A DNA stretch of 21,393 nucleotides from Symbiodinium natans (Eukaryota; Sar; Dinophyceae; Suessiales; Symbiodiniaceae), in assembly GCA_905221605.1 (NCBI GenBank), contig CAJNDS010001362.1, positions 1-21,393 of the forward strand, given 5' to 3'. This document shows, in pieces, positions 20,351 through 21,393 of this stretch. The notes beneath the pieces were generated by a model. It was not told the origin of the DNA, made no database searches, and saw only the letters and a program-made list of their open reading frames with translations. Position numbers and translations under genes: made by a program. Numbering within the stretch: position 1 is the first letter of the stretch; each line of letters opens with the position of its first letter.

Positions 20351-20398
20351 CCCCAAGCTCGTTCCTACCGTAGGAATACCGTAGGAATGAGCTTGGGG
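20351..20398. other. C/D inversion junction with tight hairpin
   Basis: The array flips from CCCCAAGCTC (20351-20360) to GAGCTTGGGG (20389-20398). The inner arms are 22 bp each (20351-20372 and 20377-20398) with two mismatches and only four bases, GGAA, between them. The second core is truncated to TACCGTAGGAA. Unlike the A/B flip, the units further out do not carry mirrored variants: on the left AATCTC and a shortened CTCTTCC, absent on the right. So the two sides are not an exact fold-back copy. Confidence 0.85.
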
Positions 20399-21393
20399 CA
20401 CGCCTCATTCCTACCGTAGGAATGAGCTTGGGGCACGCCTCGTTCCTACCGTAGGAATGAGCTTGGGGCACGCCTCGTTCCTACGGTAGGAATTAGCTTG
20501 GGGCACGCCTCGTTCCTACCGTAGGAATGAGCTTGGGGCACGCCTCGTTCCTACCGTAGGAATGAGCTTGGGGCACGCCTCATTCCTACCGTAGGAATGA
20601 GCTTGGGGCACGCCTCGTTCCTACGGTAGGAATGAGCTTGGGGCACGCCTCGTTCCTGCCGTACGAATAAGCTTGGGGCACGCCTCGTTCCTACGGTACG
20701 AATGAGCTTGGGGCACGCCTCGTTCCTACGGTAGGAATGAGCTTGGGGCACGCCTCGTTCCTACCGTAGTAATGAGCTTGGGGCACGCCTCGTTCCTACC
20801 GTAGGAATGAGCTTGGGGCACGCCTCGTTCCTACGGTAGGAATGAGCTTGGGGCACGCCTCGTTCCTACCGTAGGAATGAGCTTGGGGCACGCCTCGTTC
20901 CTACGGTAGGAATGAGCTTGGGGCACGCCTCGTTCCTACGGTAGGAATGAGCTTGGGGCACGCCTCGTTCCTACGGTAGGAATGAGCTTGGGGCACGCCT
21001 CGTTCCTACGGTAGGAATGAGCTTGGGGCACGCCTCGTTCCTACCGTAGGAATGAGCTTGGGGCACGCCTCGTTCCTACGGTAGGAATGAGCTTGGGGCA
21101 CGCCTCGTTCCTACGGTAGGAATGAGCTTGGGGCACGCCTCGTTCCTACGGTAGGAATGAGCTTGGGGCACGCCTCGTTCCTACGGTAGGAATGAGCTTG
21201 GGGCACGCCTCGTTCCTACCGTAGGAATGAGCTTGGGGCACGCCTCGTTCCTACCGTAGGAATGAGCTTGGGGCACGCCTCGTTCCTACCGTAGGAATGA
21301 GCTTGGGGCACGCCTCGTTCCTACCGTAGGAACGAGCTTGGGGCACGCCTCGTTCCTACGGTAGGAATGAGCTTGGGGCACGCCTCGTTCCTA
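20375..21393 (-). repeat. Array D: 35-bp tandem repeat, reverse orientation
   Basis: About 29 copies of the array C unit lie in reverse complement (GAGCTTGGGGCACGCCTCG, then the core). The central base again alternates between C and G. Single-base variants include GTACGAATAAGC (about 20663), GTACGAATGAGC and GTAGTAATGAGC. The array runs to the right edge of the window. No gene is seen. Confidence 0.95.
20404..20426. repeat. Perfect 23-bp odd palindrome in array D
   Basis: Here CGCCTCGTT has become CGCCTCATT, so the arms CTCATTCCTAC and GTAGGAATGAG match perfectly around one central C. The same change occurs at 20579-20601. Most units keep one mismatch at this position. Confidence 0.75.

Larger units (their letters stand above)
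13043..20374 (+). repeat. Array C: 35-bp monomeric tandem repeat, forward orientation
   Basis: About 209 copies of a 35-bp unit: CTCATTCC-core region, then AACGAGGCGTGCCCCAAG; GC is about 60%. The unit equals the 34-bp half of the 67-bp repeat with one extra base (AAGCTC instead of AAGTC). Unlike arrays A and B, the central base of the core alternates between C and G from unit to unit, with rare A or T. Long stretches (for example 16200-16480 and 17200-18170) are close to perfect, which implies recent homogenisation or expansion. Degenerate patches lie at about 14843-15055, 15753-16135, 16810-17215 and 19731-19925. Open frames depend on rare cores that lose the TAG (for example CCGTCGG at 14366). 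No gene is seen. Confidence 0.95.

Noticed and set aside
13043-20374. CRISPR array
   Set aside because: The repeats are palindromic and regularly spaced, but the intervals between cores are the same sequence in every unit. There are no unique spacers and no cas genes.
1-21393. Identification of the host organism
   Set aside because: No gene, rRNA or known satellite family is recognisable. TA-type MITEs occur in several domains, so any name would be a guess.

Overview
The whole 21.4 kb window is one block of satellite-like tandem repeat. It starts and ends inside the array. I can support no protein-coding gene, rRNA, tRNA, CRISPR or operon. Every repeat unit is built on a 15-bp interrupted palindrome, TTCCTAC-S-GTAGGAA (S = C or G), which occurs roughly 600 times. 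Open frames of 60-150 codons occur on both strands. They are by-products: the periods (67 and 35 bp) are not multiples of three, and each core carries a TAG, so frames close quickly unless an indel or substitution breaks the rhythm.

Layout. A (1-6370): a 67-bp dimeric unit made of a 34-bp and a 33-bp half, reading as the reverse complement of the B/C direction. Around 6371-6453 the array flips. B (6454-13042): the same 67-bp unit in the opposite orientation. It is interrupted by a 151-bp AT-rich element with 60-bp inverted termini and a TA target duplication (8237-8387, MITE-like), and by about 180 bp of unrelated single-copy DNA (9086-9264). C (13043-20374): a sharp switch to a related 35-bp monomer, in the same orientation as B, with a short 71-bp dimeric zone at its left edge. 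D (20375-21393): the 35-bp monomer inverted, joined to C through a tight hairpin-like junction.

History visible in the array. Variant units can be used as markers. They show long direct duplications: 716-1022 with 5879-6185; about 2460-2820 with 5519-5879; 13582-13831 with 18461-18710; 15061-15752 with 18651-19342; 18040-18383 with 19387-19730. They also show inverted duplications between A and B whose block order is swapped. This fits repeated unequal exchange, template switching or inversion, but collapsed or chimeric assembly could give the same picture. Several patches of a few hundred bases carry dense random-looking indels and may be low-quality consensus.

Organism: the sequence gives no reliable taxonomic signal. 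TA-flanked non-autonomous elements occur with eukaryotic Tc1/mariner transposons and with bacterial IS630-type elements, so neither domain can be excluded. The biology, if any, would lie in the DNA itself: a very dense array of palindromic sites that could form cruciforms or bind a dimeric protein.
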